NCBI RefSeq assembly: GCF_000154825.1
Contig: NZ_DS560019.1
Location: forward strand, 372,001-436,000
Direction: 5' to 3'
Origin: Anaerofustis stercorihominis DSM 17244
GTDB lineage: Bacteria; Bacillota; Clostridia; Eubacteriales; Anaerofustaceae
DNA: 64,000 bases
A model generated the notes under the pieces. It did no database searches. It worked only from the letters and a program-made list of their open reading frames with translations, and was not told the origin of the DNA. The number at the start of each line of letters is the position of its first letter. The stretch's first letter is position 1. Positions 41,762 through 51,026 of the stretch are shown one piece after another. The position numbers and the translations under genes were made by a program.

Positions 41762-42934
41762 TTACCCTCCCAGCATTGCTATTATTCCAATAAGCATTAT
41801 AAAAAGTACCGCTACAACCAAGAAGCATGCAAATATCAAACTTAAAAAAGTTGAAGCATCATTCAAGGCTTTACTTACCCTAGGATCGGTCAAAGGCTCA
41901 CTTAAAAATGCAGATATTTTCAATGTGACTATGGAACACAACATGTGCATAAAAGGTATCAGCAAAAGCGATATAAGTATCAAAACGCCAATCAGTCCTA
42001 CGGAATTTTTAATCACCTTTACAAATCCTATTACCGTATCCGCACTGTCGGATATAAGAGAACCGAGAACCGGAACTAACTTACTCACAGCAAACTTCGC
42101 AGTCTTAACGGAAAGACTGTCAAGAGATGAAAACAAGCTGCCTTGAATGCTCAAGATACCTACAAAAAGTACCGAGAACAATCCCATTATAAAAAGTACA
42201 CCTTGTTTAATGAACGATACCAAATATGAAATATTTATATCTGTCAAGAGGTTGTCCATTATGCTAAGGATAAAACCAAAACTTAAAGTCGGTATTACAA
42301 AATAAGTCATCGCCGATGCAAAAAAGTTGATTATAAATACCAAACTGATACTTATTATATTTCCCGAAAATACATTCCCGCTCAAATTCATAAGGATTAT
42401 TATTATGGGAAGAAGTACGTTCATAAAACCTGTGATTGCTTTTATAAGAGAGTAAGCTATGGTAACTATATTGAAAAAAGTCTTTACTATAAGTGCGACC
42501 AGAACCAAGTAGATACCAAAAAATGCTACATCACTTATCTCCTTATTCATAAAAGAAGTATTGAGAAGGTTGATAAGACTTAAAAATATAGACAGTGCTA
42601 TAAAAGTTAGAAGTATGGATATGCTTTCTCTTAATGTCATAAAAAATAAATCTTTTAAAGCATTTATAAAGTCATTATAATCAAAGGAATAATTACCGCT
42701 TACAACATCACTTATAAAATTTTTTATATTCCCGTAGTTAAAAAGTTCATAAAAATTATTGTCATTGGTATATAGATCCAATTTATAAAGCTGTCCCTTT
42801 TCATAGACACTATCTACTAAGGCTCCGTAATCCTGCTCGCTATTTCTGCCGTTACTGTTTTCACAGTATCCTAAAGCTGGGATAGATATAAAAACAACAA
42901 AGCAACATATTAAAGCAAATAACCTTTTCATCAA
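41762..42934 (-). CDS. spoIIIAE: Stage III sporulation protein AE
   Basis: 390 residues, polytopic. A signal-like N-terminal helix (LFALICCFVVFISIPALGYC), then about seven or eight helices. Seen family segments include ALKDLFFMTLRESISILLTF, GFMNVLLPIIIILM, SVKTAKFAVSKLVPVLGSLISDSADTVIG in part. It is the largest membrane subunit of the SpoIIIA complex and contacts the channel. It overlaps spoIIIAD by four bases. Confidence 0.93.
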   Translation of the reverse strand: MMKRLFALICCFVVFISIPALGYCENSNGRNSEQDYGALVDSVYEKGQLYKLDLYTNDNNFYELFNYGNIKNFISDVVSGNYSFDYNDFINALKDLFFMTLRESISILLTFIALSIFLSLINLLNTSFMNKEISDVAFFGIYLVLVALIVKTFFNIVTIAYSLIKAITGFMNVLLPIIIILMNLSGNVFSGNIISISLVFIINFFASAMTYFVIPTLSFGFILSIMDNLLTDINISYLVSFIKQGVLFIMGLFSVLFVGILSIQGSLFSSLDSLSVKTAKFAVSKLVPVLGSLISDSADTVIGFVKVIKNSVGLIGVLILISLLLIPFMHMLCSIVTLKISAFLSEPLTDPRVSKALNDASTFLSLIFACFLVVAVLFIMLIGIIAMLGG

Positions 42935-43314
42935 ATCACTTCCTCAATATAAGAAAATAAACTTATAATCAAAGGAAGAGAAAAGTATAGTATCATTATT
43001 TTTGTAAAGAAACCTATCTTGGTACTTAAAGTCTTATTTCCGCTATCCAGACAGAGTTCACTTGAAAACTGACCTATATAAGCTATGGCAATTATCTTAA
43101 ATATGGCTTTTATATTAAGCATGTCCACATTTGCTTTAACAGAATATGTATTTACAACATCTATTACCGCATAAAGATATTTTATGGCAAAACCTAAGAT
43201 TATAATTCCCGCAATTATTGAAATAAACAGTGCATATTCTTTATTATCTTTTATGAAAAATAAGCTTATAACAGATCCCAATATCCCTATCATAGCTATT
43301 TTTACAATATCCAT
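42931..43314 (-). CDS. spoIIIAD: Stage III sporulation protein AD
   Basis: 127 residues with four helices (KIAMIGILGSVISLFFI; YALFISIIAGIIILGFAIKYL; ...AIFKIIAIAYIGQFSSELCLD; MILYFSLPLIISLFSYI). The IAYIGQFSSELCLDSGN segment is strongly conserved in this family. A small membrane subunit. Confidence 0.92.
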   Translation of the reverse strand: MDIVKIAMIGILGSVISLFFIKDNKEYALFISIIAGIIILGFAIKYLYAVIDVVNTYSVKANVDMLNIKAIFKIIAIAYIGQFSSELCLDSGNKTLSTKIGFFTKIMILYFSLPLIISLFSYIEEVI

Positions 43315-43315
43315 A

Positions 43316-43513
43316 TCAGTACAACCCGAACATCGTTTTTACCGTACCGAAAAAGTCATTTACCATATTTACTACCAGCATAAGAACAACTATAATTCCC
43401 GCTAAAGCTACCATGGTAGCCATATCATCCCTGTCACTTTTCTTTAAGATTATACTTAAAACCGCAACTATAAAACCTATTCCCGCTATTTTAAAAATAA
43501 TATCTATCTGCAT
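43316..43513 (-). CDS. spoIIIAC: Stage III sporulation protein AC
   Basis: 65 residues, two helices: IIFKIAGIGFIVAVLSIILKKSDRDD then MVALAGIIVVLMLVVNMVNDFFGTVK. The KSDRDD loop is typical. It starts 12 bases after spoIIIAB. Confidence 0.93.
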   Translation of the reverse strand: MQIDIIFKIAGIGFIVAVLSIILKKSDRDDMATMVALAGIIVVLMLVVNMVNDFFGTVKTMFGLY

Positions 43514-43525
43514 ATCTGCTTCTCC

Positions 43526-44044
43526 TTAAATAAAAATTACTACCAAAAAACTACCGAACAACACCCCCATTTTTTCGTATAAACTTACTTTGCTGTCCCT
43601 GTCTTCTCTAGCTTTTTTTATTGCTTCCGTCAAACCGGACTGAATTAAAGTAAGCTGTTTTACCATTCTGTTTTTATCATTAAAAGATAAACTGACTCCG
43701 ATATTTTCAAGCAAAATCATTTCTTCTCTGGAAATGTTGAACTTATGATTATTTAAACATTCAAACCAAATCGCAGAAAAATCACTCAAATCTTTTTTGA
43801 TCATAGTAGTTTTTACGTCTCTCAAAAAATCATGATATGTAGTCTTTGTGATTTTAATTGCCTCAGTAATAAGAAAGTTAACATCATATAATCCGACATT
43901 TATACTTACTATAAAATCATTTAAGATCCTATTTATTTCTTCAAGTTCAAGAAGTCTGTTTTTTATTTTCCTGGTTATACTTCTTGAAAATAAAACACTG
44001 AATATAAACAAACAAACCATACCCGGTAATTTAATATACATCAC
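43526..44044 (-). CDS. spoIIIAB: Stage III sporulation protein AB
   Basis: 172 residues. An N-terminal helix (LPGMVCLFIFSVLFSRSI), a helical cytoplasmic domain, and a C-terminal helix (GVLFGSFLVVIFI). The domain resembles type II secretion F-type cytoplasmic domains; SpoIIIAB is the partner of the AA ATPase. It overlaps spoIIIAA by four bases. Confidence 0.9.
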   Translation of the reverse strand: MMYIKLPGMVCLFIFSVLFSRSITRKIKNRLLELEEINRILNDFIVSINVGLYDVNFLITEAIKITKTTYHDFLRDVKTTMIKKDLSDFSAIWFECLNNHKFNISREEMILLENIGVSLSFNDKNRMVKQLTLIQSGLTEAIKKAREDRDSKVSLYEKMGVLFGSFLVVIFI

Positions 44045-44955
44045 ATCAACCTCTCTAGCTTTTCGTTATAGATTTCTTTAATATATCTCTCTCCATGTTC
44101 TATGGATAAGAATATATATCTGTTAAAAATTTTCTTTTTTATTATGGAAACGAAATTATCCTTCCTTAAAATATCTTTCATATCTTTACCGTGCGCGGAA
44201 GAGATTACTTTGACCCCGCTTAAAACAGAATTTTCAAGCGCAGAAATATCATCTATTTTTCCTATTTCATCGGTTATTATAACTTCGGGGGACATGGCTC
44301 TTACTAACATATTCATGCCGTCACTTTTATTTATCCCTTCAAGTACATCAGTCTTATCCCCGATATTAAGTTCATTTACTCCATCATGAAGACTTGCAAT
44401 TTCTTTTCTCTCATCCACGATACATACTCTTTTTCCGACAAAATCTCCCTTATTAGTGGATATTACCCTGGAAATATCGCGAAGTAATGTCGTTTTACCG
44501 ACTTTAGGAGGAGATATTATCAAAGTATTGTAGACTTCTCCTTTATTTAAAATATAGTTTAAAACTAAATTACTGGCACCTATTATTTGCCTAGAAATCC
44601 TTATATTGAGTGAATTTATATTCCTAAGCCCTATGACTTTGTTATCCTCCATTATCACGCTTCCTGAAAAACCTATCCTGTGCCCGCCTTTGATTGTAAT
44701 AAACCCTTTGAGCAAACTATCTTCATTGGCATAAAAAGAATAATTTGTAGCTAAATTTAATATACCTTCTATATCTTCTTTTTTAACATCGTAGGGAATT
44801 AAAATATCCTCTTTTGAACCGACTATATGTATATTTCTGTTAAGTCTTAATCTTATTTCTTCTATTTCATCATGAATATTTACTTCATCAATAACTTTAA
44901 GTATTTCATCAGGCAGAATATCTATAATTTCCTTTGGAAGTTTATTAGTATTCAT
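44041..44955 (-). CDS. spoIIIAA: Stage III sporulation protein AA, secretion-type ATPase
   Basis: 304 residues. Walker A PPKVGKTT at about 149-156, Walker B region VIITDEIG near 235, and an N-terminal domain with EEIRLRLNRNI and GHRIGFSG. It is the ATPase that would power the mother cell-to-forespore channel needed for late forespore gene expression. It is the first gene of the operon; in Bacillus this operon is driven by SigE. An SD (AAAGGA) precedes the ATG. A GTCGTATT octamer lies about 50 bases upstream. Confidence 0.95.
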   Translation of the reverse strand: MNTNKLPKEIIDILPDEILKVIDEVNIHDEIEEIRLRLNRNIHIVGSKEDILIPYDVKKEDIEGILNLATNYSFYANEDSLLKGFITIKGGHRIGFSGSVIMEDNKVIGLRNINSLNIRISRQIIGASNLVLNYILNKGEVYNTLIISPPKVGKTTLLRDISRVISTNKGDFVGKRVCIVDERKEIASLHDGVNELNIGDKTDVLEGINKSDGMNMLVRAMSPEVIITDEIGKIDDISALENSVLSGVKVISSAHGKDMKDILRKDNFVSIIKKKIFNRYIFLSIEHGERYIKEIYNEKLERLM

Positions 44956-45003
44956 ATAACTTGTCCTTTACTTTAATTTAGTATTACTATACTTCTTTGT
45001 GTT

Positions 45004-45011
45004 GTCGTATT
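45004..45011 (-). promoter_or_regulatory. AATACGAC octamer upstream of spoIIIAA
   Basis: Plus strand GTCGTATT within TTGTCGTATT. It is one base from the Spo0A box core TGTCGAA, and on the minus strand the ATA could serve as a SigE -35 with TATAGTAA 16 bases on. Three readings remain open. Confidence 0.4.
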
Positions 45012-45081
45012 TGAGAAAAGCTGGAGGTTTACTTTAACTTTTTTAAGTTTTAAGTATATTTTTACTTTAAGTGAATATAAA

Positions 45082-45108
45082 AAAAGCTATAGAAAAACTA
45101 TAGCTTTT
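45082..45108 (-). terminator. Terminator of the tocopherol-cyclase-like gene
   Basis: AAAAGCTATAG (45082-45092), loop AAAAA, CTATAGCTTTT (45098-45108), overlapping the stop codon. Confidence 0.85.
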
Positions 45109-46000
45109 ATAATTCCCATTCAACGCTTGCATTTTCATTTATAACATCGAATATTAACTTCTCAGGACCTATCAATTTATAATTTACTTTGCACTTGAGC
45201 CCTTCCCTTATTATCCTGTCCATTTTACCCGACACCGGAGCATCCAAATCCAAATTAGGGAAATTTAAAACTTTCATATAAAACTTGTATTTTCCTTGTT
45301 TTACAATCAAGCTGTCATTTGTCTTATAAACCACTTTAGCACCTAAATAGGTAGCAAACCGATATTCCCTGTCTTTATAATGAATGACACCTATAAGTCC
45401 TTCAAAACCGTAATTAAGTATTGGTATATCGGCTACGGAAAACATAATTGAATTATTTCCGCCGTAATCAAAACCGCATTGAGTCCAAATATATCTCTCG
45501 GGAAAAGATGAACCAAAATCTTTTTCTATATAACCTCTGCCGCCGTCAAAATTTATGACTTTTCCGTTTATATTTAAATTGCCTTTTATCGAATGATGCA
45601 TACTTAAAACATCATGTGAGCACTGCATAAAAGGAACATATTTAAAAGGTCCCATTATATTATAAATAAGAGGCGAAAACTCTCCGTAAGATATACCTCC
45701 TTTTATCTTCAAATCCTCAGCATCAATATCTAATATTATACCTTCCCTCGAAAATTCACTTTTCCCGACTTTGACGTAGAAGTCTCTTTTATATGTCTTA
45801 AACTCAGTTATATCATATTTTACTTTATAGGTTTTATCCTCTGTTATTACCTGAATCATTGCAAATTTATTCCCGTCACCATCAATATGAAAAGAGGGTA
45901 TGAAACTTATCATAAAATCATCTGTCTGATGTTTTAAATACCATCCTTCAAAATAAGATCTAGTTTTATATTCACCATGAAAATTAATGTATGTTCCCAT
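45107..46000 (-). CDS. Tocopherol cyclase-family protein
   Basis: 297 residues. The family signature is seen as YFEGWYLKHQ at the N-terminus, ISFIPSFHIDGDG, MHHSIKGNLNINGKVINFDGGRGYIEKDFG in part, and PERYIWTQCGF. No signal peptide. In plants this fold closes the chromanol ring of vitamin E; in anaerobic Firmicutes no such quinol pathway is known, so the name describes the fold (a lipocalin-like double barrel) and not the reaction. A membrane-lipid or terpenoid ligand is conceivable. It is a single gene with its own terminator. Confidence 0.85.
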   Translation of the reverse strand: MGTYINFHGEYKTRSYFEGWYLKHQTDDFMISFIPSFHIDGDGNKFAMIQVITEDKTYKVKYDITEFKTYKRDFYVKVGKSEFSREGIILDIDAEDLKIKGGISYGEFSPLIYNIMGPFKYVPFMQCSHDVLSMHHSIKGNLNINGKVINFDGGRGYIEKDFGSSFPERYIWTQCGFDYGGNNSIMFSVADIPILNYGFEGLIGVIHYKDREYRFATYLGAKVVYKTNDSLIVKQGKYKFYMKVLNFPNLDLDAPVSGKMDRIIREGLKCKVNYKLIGPEKLIFDVINENASVEWEL

Positions 46001-46046
46001 AATTATCTCCTTTGTGAAATTATTAACGGCTTATTGGTATTTTAAA

Positions 46047-46076
46047 CATAAAAAAAGAAGCTCAATTTGAGCTTCT
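46047..46076 (-). terminator. Terminator of the ylmE-sepF-ylmH-rluD operon
   Basis: AAGAAGCTCAA (46054-46064), one-base centre, TTGAGCTTCTT (46066-46076), A-run on the left. Confidence 0.85.
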
Positions 46077-46081
46077 TATAA

Positions 46082-46987
46082 TCATCTGTCAAGTAATTCA
46101 TAAAAATAATCCGGCAGCTCACTGTTAAACTCCATATATTCATTCGTTTTGGGATGAATAAATCCTAGTTTATAGGCATGGAGCAGCTGTCCTTTAAAAG
46201 GTCTGTCTATTTGACTATTAAATCCATATACTTTGTCCCCTATAACGGGATGAGAAATATATTTAAGATGAACTCTTATTTGATGAGTACGTCCGGTTTC
46301 CAAATGAACATCTAAAAACGTATATTTATCATATCGCTTAATTACGTCAAAATGAGTTACTGCTCTCTTGGAATTACTCTGCGTTACACACATCTCTTTT
46401 CTTTTTATCTTATCTCTTCCGATAGGTGCGTCTATCGTCCCTGAATTTTCATGTATTATCCCATGACATATGGTTTTATACCTTCTATTGATAGAATGCT
46501 CCTTAAACTGTACCGCCAAATGATTATGAGCATTATCGTTCTTCGCAATTATAAGTAGCCCCGAAGTATCTTTATCTATCCTATGAACTATTCCGGGTCT
46601 TATAACTCCGTTAATAGAAGATAAATCTTTCACATGATACATTAAAGCATTCACGAGTGTTCCCGAGTGATTTCCGTTAGCGGGATGTACGACCATTCCC
46701 TGAGGCTTATCCACTATCACCACATCTTCGTCTTCATATACTATATTTATAGGTATATTTTCAGCTATAACATCTAAAACTTCAGGTTCAGGCAAATTGA
46801 CTTTAACCCTTTCACCGGCAATCAATTTTCTTGACGGCTTGACTTTTTCATCATTAAGAAAGACCTCTCCTTCCTTGAAAAGTTTTTTTAAACTTTCCCT
46901 TGAAAAGTCTTCCAATTTATCGGATAAAAATTTATCGCATCTTATATTCTGTTTTTCTTCTGTCACAATAAATTCTTTTATTTCCAT
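46082..46987 (-). CDS. rluD: RluD-family 23S rRNA pseudouridine synthase
   Basis: 301 residues. N-terminal S4 RNA-binding domain (CDKFLSDKLEDFSRESLKKLFKEGEVFLNDEKV in part), then the RluA/C/D catalytic domain with GIVHRIDKDTSGLLIIAKN carrying the catalytic Asp, and GRTHQIRVHLKYISHPVIGD. Such enzymes make pseudouridines in 23S rRNA helix 69; the exact site is inferred from family membership. It is 10 bases after ylmH. In Firmicutes this position also often has lspA, which is not here. Confidence 0.93.
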   Translation of the reverse strand: MEIKEFIVTEEKQNIRCDKFLSDKLEDFSRESLKKLFKEGEVFLNDEKVKPSRKLIAGERVKVNLPEPEVLDVIAENIPINIVYEDEDVVIVDKPQGMVVHPANGNHSGTLVNALMYHVKDLSSINGVIRPGIVHRIDKDTSGLLIIAKNDNAHNHLAVQFKEHSINRRYKTICHGIIHENSGTIDAPIGRDKIKRKEMCVTQSNSKRAVTHFDVIKRYDKYTFLDVHLETGRTHQIRVHLKYISHPVIGDKVYGFNSQIDRPFKGQLLHAYKLGFIHPKTNEYMEFNSELPDYFYELLDR

Positions 46988-46997
46988 TTAAACCTGC

Positions 46998-47741
46998 TTA
47001 TACAAATTTTTTAACCAGCAATTTAGTATTGCCTTTTTTAGTCTGACCGCTCTCGCTGTCTACAATAGCTCTGCCTTTCGTCCTTACTGATATCATATCC
47101 CCAACCTTTACAGTCATGGCAGGTTTAGAAACCTGATTATGATTTATTTTGACTTTGCCGCCCTTTACAAACATATTAGCTTCATTTCTGGATAGCTTAA
47201 ATATATTACCTATAACAGCGTCAAGCCTCATGGAAGGAACTATAATATTAAGCTCTTTAAATTTAGGTTCTATCACACTGGCTTCATTTATATCACATTC
47301 ATAGAAGGTTACATTGTTCCCGCCTATTTTAGTCAGTTCACTTACTAAAAATTCACTTATTGTATCATAAACAAAAATCTCTATATGATCATCAAGTATA
47401 TTAATATCTCCCACTTTAGACCTATCTACACTTAAAGAAAGTATAGAACCCAAGACGTCCTGATGTCTTACATCAAGAGCTTCCTTTGATTTTAATACTT
47501 TAATCGGATATTCACTTTCCTCAGGCTCATGTCCTTCCTTAAATATACTCATTATCTTTCTTTCAGTATATATGTGACCGCCAAAGAATGAACAGTCTTT
47601 ACCTTTATATCTGCCGATTTCTCTTCCGCCAACCATTTGGTCGGAAGGATCCAAGAAACTAGAAAAGACACTTCCACCTTTTTTATCGGATAAAAGTGCC
47701 ATATCTTCTATTCTGGATATGAAAAATTCATATTCGCCCAT
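46998..47741 (-). CDS. ylmH: YlmH-type S4-domain RNA-binding protein
   Basis: 247 residues. Seen: FSSFLDPSDQ near residue 27, GGREIGRYKGKDCSFFGGH, then a C-terminal S4 domain (RLDAVIGNIFKLSRNEANMFVKGGKVKINHNQV). YlmH family proteins act on stalled large-subunit complexes carrying peptidyl-tRNA, as ribosome quality-control factors. It lies between sepF and rluD, the common Firmicute order, with a two-base gap to sepF. DivIVA and YlmG, usual neighbours in Bacillus, are absent. Confidence 0.93.
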   Translation of the reverse strand: MGEYEFFISRIEDMALLSDKKGGSVFSSFLDPSDQMVGGREIGRYKGKDCSFFGGHIYTERKIMSIFKEGHEPEESEYPIKVLKSKEALDVRHQDVLGSILSLSVDRSKVGDINILDDHIEIFVYDTISEFLVSELTKIGGNNVTFYECDINEASVIEPKFKELNIIVPSMRLDAVIGNIFKLSRNEANMFVKGGKVKINHNQVSKPAMTVKVGDMISVRTKGRAIVDSESGQTKKGNTKLLVKKFV

Positions 47742-47743
47742 AT

Positions 47744-48220
47744 TTAGTCTTCATACTCCCATAAATCTCTGGAACGTGTTGATGTATTATAAGAATCGTT
47801 TGGTCTTTCCTGTGTTTCTACTTCAACGCCGTAAGGAGCTAAAATAAACACATTTTGAGCAATTCTCTTCATACTTGCGCCAAGTACATAAACGGCACCG
47901 CTTAAGAAGTCAAATATTTTTTTAGCATCTTCATTTTCTACTTTATCCATATTTACTACAACAGTAATCCCGCCTTTTAATTTATCGCAAACCAATGGTG
48001 CGTCATTAAAAGTTCTCGGTTCAACAAGCATAACCGTTGAAGCAGCATGTGTCGCAACAGGTGCGCTTTCAGTTCTTACTGAAGATTTTTTACCAAATAA
48101 TCCGCCTTTTCTAGGTTCATCATCATAGTAATCATCTTCTTCATAGTATTCGTCTTCGTAATATTCATCTTTCCCTACAATCTTTTCGCCTAATTCACCT
48201 ATAAAATCGTTAAATCCCAT
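47744..48220 (-). CDS. sepF: SepF, cell division protein
   Basis: 158 residues from the ATG at 48220, six bases after GAAGGAG; an upstream TTG at 48235 is rejected. SepF anchors FtsZ to the membrane and bundles filaments. Seen: an N-terminal amphipathic start (MGFNDFIGELGEKIVG), a very acidic Tyr/Asp/Glu linker, and the SepF core (about 60-140: EPRTFNDAPLVCDKLKGG, VVVNMDKVENEDAKKIFDFLSGAVYVLGA in part). It lies between ylmE and ylmH, as in Bacillus. Confidence 0.95.
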   Translation of the reverse strand: MGFNDFIGELGEKIVGKDEYYEDEYYEEDDYYDDEPRKGGLFGKKSSVRTESAPVATHAASTVMLVEPRTFNDAPLVCDKLKGGITVVVNMDKVENEDAKKIFDFLSGAVYVLGASMKRIAQNVFILAPYGVEVETQERPNDSYNTSTRSRDLWEYED

Positions 48221-48221
48221 T

Positions 48222-48911
48222 TTATTCTCCTTCAAATATACTTGTCCCTATACGGACAATATTACTACCTTCATCTATGGCGACTTGATAATCATTTGAC
48301 ATCCCCATAGATATTACAGATAAGTTTATATTATCACATTTATTATACATATTTCTACAATTATCATAAATTTTTCTTAACTTTCTAAAAACATTCACTA
48401 AAACATCTTTATCTTTTGTAAACGGAGCCATGCACATAACCCCCATAACATTTATATTTTTAAACTCAATGGATTTATTGAAAGCTTCTTCTACTTCACT
48501 TTCATCAAACCCATATTTATTTTCTTCTTTGCCTATATTGAATTCTATCAAAATATTTGTAATAATATCTTTTTTCTCACTTTGCTTATTTATCTCTTCC
48601 ATTAAACGAATGGAATCGACAGAATGTATGAGATGAACTTTACCGACAATATCTTTTACTTTGTTTCTTTGCAAATGACCTATAAAATGCCAATTTATAT
48701 TCTGTCCTTTAAAATATTCATATTTTCCCAAAAATTCTTTTACTTTATTTTCACCAAGGTCTTTTATTCCGTAATCGATAACTTCTTTGATCTCTTCATT
48801 AGTCCTAAATTTTGTTACCGCAAGTAATTTTACATTCTCGTTAAAAGCACTGTTATCACCGGATGTTTTTATGTTATTTAATATCTTATCCAAATTATCT
48901 TTTATACTCAT
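48222..48911 (-). CDS. ylmE: PLP homeostasis protein (YggS/PROSC family)
   Basis: About 229 residues from the ATG at 48911, seven bases after AGGAGGT (the ATG at 48917 is only one base from it). A single TIM-barrel alanine-racemase-like fold that binds PLP but has no known catalysis. Seen: LLAVTKFRTNEEIKEVIDYG with the PLP Lys, DLGENKVKEF, WHFIGHLQRNK, LIHSVDS, GVMCMAPF, SMGMSNDYQVAIDEGSNIVRIG. It is in the sepF operon as in Bacillus. Confidence 0.94.
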   Translation of the reverse strand: MSIKDNLDKILNNIKTSGDNSAFNENVKLLAVTKFRTNEEIKEVIDYGIKDLGENKVKEFLGKYEYFKGQNINWHFIGHLQRNKVKDIVGKVHLIHSVDSIRLMEEINKQSEKKDIITNILIEFNIGKEENKYGFDESEVEEAFNKSIEFKNINVMGVMCMAPFTKDKDVLVNVFRKLRKIYDNCRNMYNKCDNINLSVISMGMSNDYQVAIDEGSNIVRIGTSIFEGE

Positions 48912-48922
48912 TTTCATACCTC

Positions 48923-50275
48923 CTAATCAGGATTAGTTATAACTTCCATATTATTACTTAGTCTCGGATTTTCACTAGGTTTTAAAAGTACGTTTTTAAA
49001 ACCTTCTTCATATACTTTAACCTCCACAAGCTCCTTAAAATTTCCGCTTGTAAGTGCATAAACATACTTTTTACTTCCATCTTCAATTATAGCACTTTTC
49101 GGTATTGTAAAAACATTTACTTCATTCGTATGAATATTAAGTTTTGTTTTATCTACGTTTATCAAATGATCAAAAGCATCTTTTAAACATATAACCAAAA
49201 CTTTTTTATCATCTCCGTAATCCATAGAATTAATAAGGTAACCTTCATCCAAGACTTCATCGTTATCTTCAAATTTGATTGTAGGATAAGTAATAAGCAT
49301 ATCAACTCTCGTTAAAAGATAATCATAATATTCTCCGTCTGTTTTTAAATCATGATTTTTCTTCACGGATTTATTATATTTTTTTGCCTCTTTTTCCCCT
49401 TCGACATATGTATCTTTATTAACGACCGCACATACATAAGCACATTGATTGTTTACGATTTTTATAATAGATTTATCATCTTTAGTACTTGGTGGTTTAA
49501 ATCCCTTTAAATAATCAAAATAATCCTTACTTAAAGCTCCCATTACATTGGTATTAAGGACTTCTTCATATCCCGTTCTGGAAAAATATATATTTCCCGT
49601 AAATGAAAAATTCAAATTTGAAATAGTAAGGGATTTATTCTTTGAAGATTTTTTACTCTTGAGTTCACTCTTTATTTTTTTAAGAGTGGCAGAATCTGCA
49701 AAAATATATTTCATGGATTTCTGCATCATATTCTTCTTATCTTTTAATTTTGTTAAGGAAGCTCCATATTTATTTATACTGGTAGTATTATTTGAACTCT
49801 TGGCATTGTCGTATTTATCCTGAGTACTTGTTATTTTTTCCTCTAGCTCGCTAAGGTCTCTAAAAAAAACTTCCCTGCTTTCATATGACTTATTTTTAAG
49901 CCTCCAGTCTATTACTTTTATCGCATCATTTATATATTTATTGGTTTTTATTTTATAACTTGAAGAAAGCTTCGTATTTGAGCCTACCTTCTGTCCCTCT
50001 TTAACCGTAAATTTTATGGGCGTGGTCTCCTTTAAGTCCACATATTCAGAATTTGTAAAGATGTAGCTTTCGGCAGTTTCCGTCGTAATATGTTTCTGTG
50101 AATTAAGTATTACAGTATCCTCTGTATGAAAAACGGAAAATAAAAAAAAGACTAAAATAGCTGATATGATTATTATTTCTTTATATCGTTTTCTGATAAA
50201 ACTTTTTTTTCGTTCTTTTTTTATTGGTTTATTATTTTGGGGTAATCTATTTCTGTTTATGTTTTTATTTTGCAC
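48923..50275 (-). CDS. HlyD-like membrane protein of the sepF gene cluster
   Basis: 450 residues. Strongly basic cytoplasmic start (about 1-32), one helix (EIIIISAILVFFLFSVF), then a large extracytoplasmic region with a barrel-sandwich start (FTVKEGQKVGSNTKL), a long charged coiled coil (about 110-215), and a C-terminal beta domain (FTIPKSAIIEDGSKKYVYALTSGNFKELVEVKVYEEG in part). This is the layout of HlyD/RND-type adaptor proteins. No transporter partner is adjacent, so it may act in envelope assembly with the division genes behind it. Such a gene before yggS-sepF recurs in Clostridia (recalled, not checked). Confidence 0.8.
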   Translation of the reverse strand: MQNKNINRNRLPQNNKPIKKERKKSFIRKRYKEIIIISAILVFFLFSVFHTEDTVILNSQKHITTETAESYIFTNSEYVDLKETTPIKFTVKEGQKVGSNTKLSSSYKIKTNKYINDAIKVIDWRLKNKSYESREVFFRDLSELEEKITSTQDKYDNAKSSNNTTSINKYGASLTKLKDKKNMMQKSMKYIFADSATLKKIKSELKSKKSSKNKSLTISNLNFSFTGNIYFSRTGYEEVLNTNVMGALSKDYFDYLKGFKPPSTKDDKSIIKIVNNQCAYVCAVVNKDTYVEGEKEAKKYNKSVKKNHDLKTDGEYYDYLLTRVDMLITYPTIKFEDNDEVLDEGYLINSMDYGDDKKVLVICLKDAFDHLINVDKTKLNIHTNEVNVFTIPKSAIIEDGSKKYVYALTSGNFKELVEVKVYEEGFKNVLLKPSENPRLSNNMEVITNPD

Positions 50276-50288
50276 TTTAAATACCTCC

Positions 50289-50912
50289 TTATATTCCTTT
50301 TAGCACTACAAAAATAGTGGAAAAAAGAATTTTAAGGTCTAAAAATATAGAGTAATTATTAATATATTCAATATCCAACTTTACGACATCATGTATATTA
50401 AGCTTGCTTCTTCCTTTTAATTGAGCAAGTCCGGTAAGTCCGGGATATGCTATACATCTTTGTTTTTCATTTTCATCCAGTAAATCCGTTTCGATAGGGA
50501 TAAAAGGTCTGGGACCTATCAAACTCATATCTCCCTTTAAAACATTTATAAGCTGAGGGATTTCATCAAAGCTTGTCTTTCTTAAAAATCTTCCAAACTC
50601 CGTAACTCTGGGATCTTGTTTTATCTGAACAAAACCGTTCCTCGATTTTTTAAGTAATTTGGCTTCTTCTTTGTCACTGCCTTCTCTCATAGTCCTGAAT
50701 TTTATTATATTAAAATGCCTCCCGTTTCTGCCAACTCTTTCTTGAACGAAAAAAACACTTCCACCATCGGATATTTTAACAATAATAGCAATTACTACTC
50801 CCGGAACAATAAAAGCTACACTAAGCAGTAAAGCGCATATTATATCTATGAGCCTTTTAATAAATATGGAATTTTTATATTTTTTAATTTTTTCTTTACT
50901 TACTTTTTCCAT
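50289..50912 (-). CDS. Initiating sugar transferase (undecaprenyl-phosphate sugar phosphotransferase)
   Basis: 207 residues. One N-terminal helix (IICALLLSVAFIVPGVVIAIIV) and the bacterial sugar transferase domain: VFFVQERVGRNGRHFNIIKFRTM, EFGRFLRKTSFDEIPQLINVLKGDMSLIGPRP, YPGLTGLAQ in part. It moves a sugar phosphate from UDP-sugar to undecaprenyl phosphate, the first step of capsule or glycan synthesis. No other glycosyltransferase, flippase or polymerase is adjacent, but an LCP ligase starts divergently 150 bases away. The sugar is unknown. Confidence 0.93.
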   Translation of the reverse strand: MEKVSKEKIKKYKNSIFIKRLIDIICALLLSVAFIVPGVVIAIIVKISDGGSVFFVQERVGRNGRHFNIIKFRTMREGSDKEEAKLLKKSRNGFVQIKQDPRVTEFGRFLRKTSFDEIPQLINVLKGDMSLIGPRPFIPIETDLLDENEKQRCIAYPGLTGLAQLKGRSKLNIHDVVKLDIEYINNYSIFLDLKILFSTIFVVLKGI

Positions 50913-51026
50913 AGTTATTCCTTTACAAAAGTAATAATTAGCTGATTATTTATTATATCATTTTCTTATACTTTTTACAAATATTTATTAAATGCTTACA
51001 AAAACATTAAAATTATAATAGATAAC

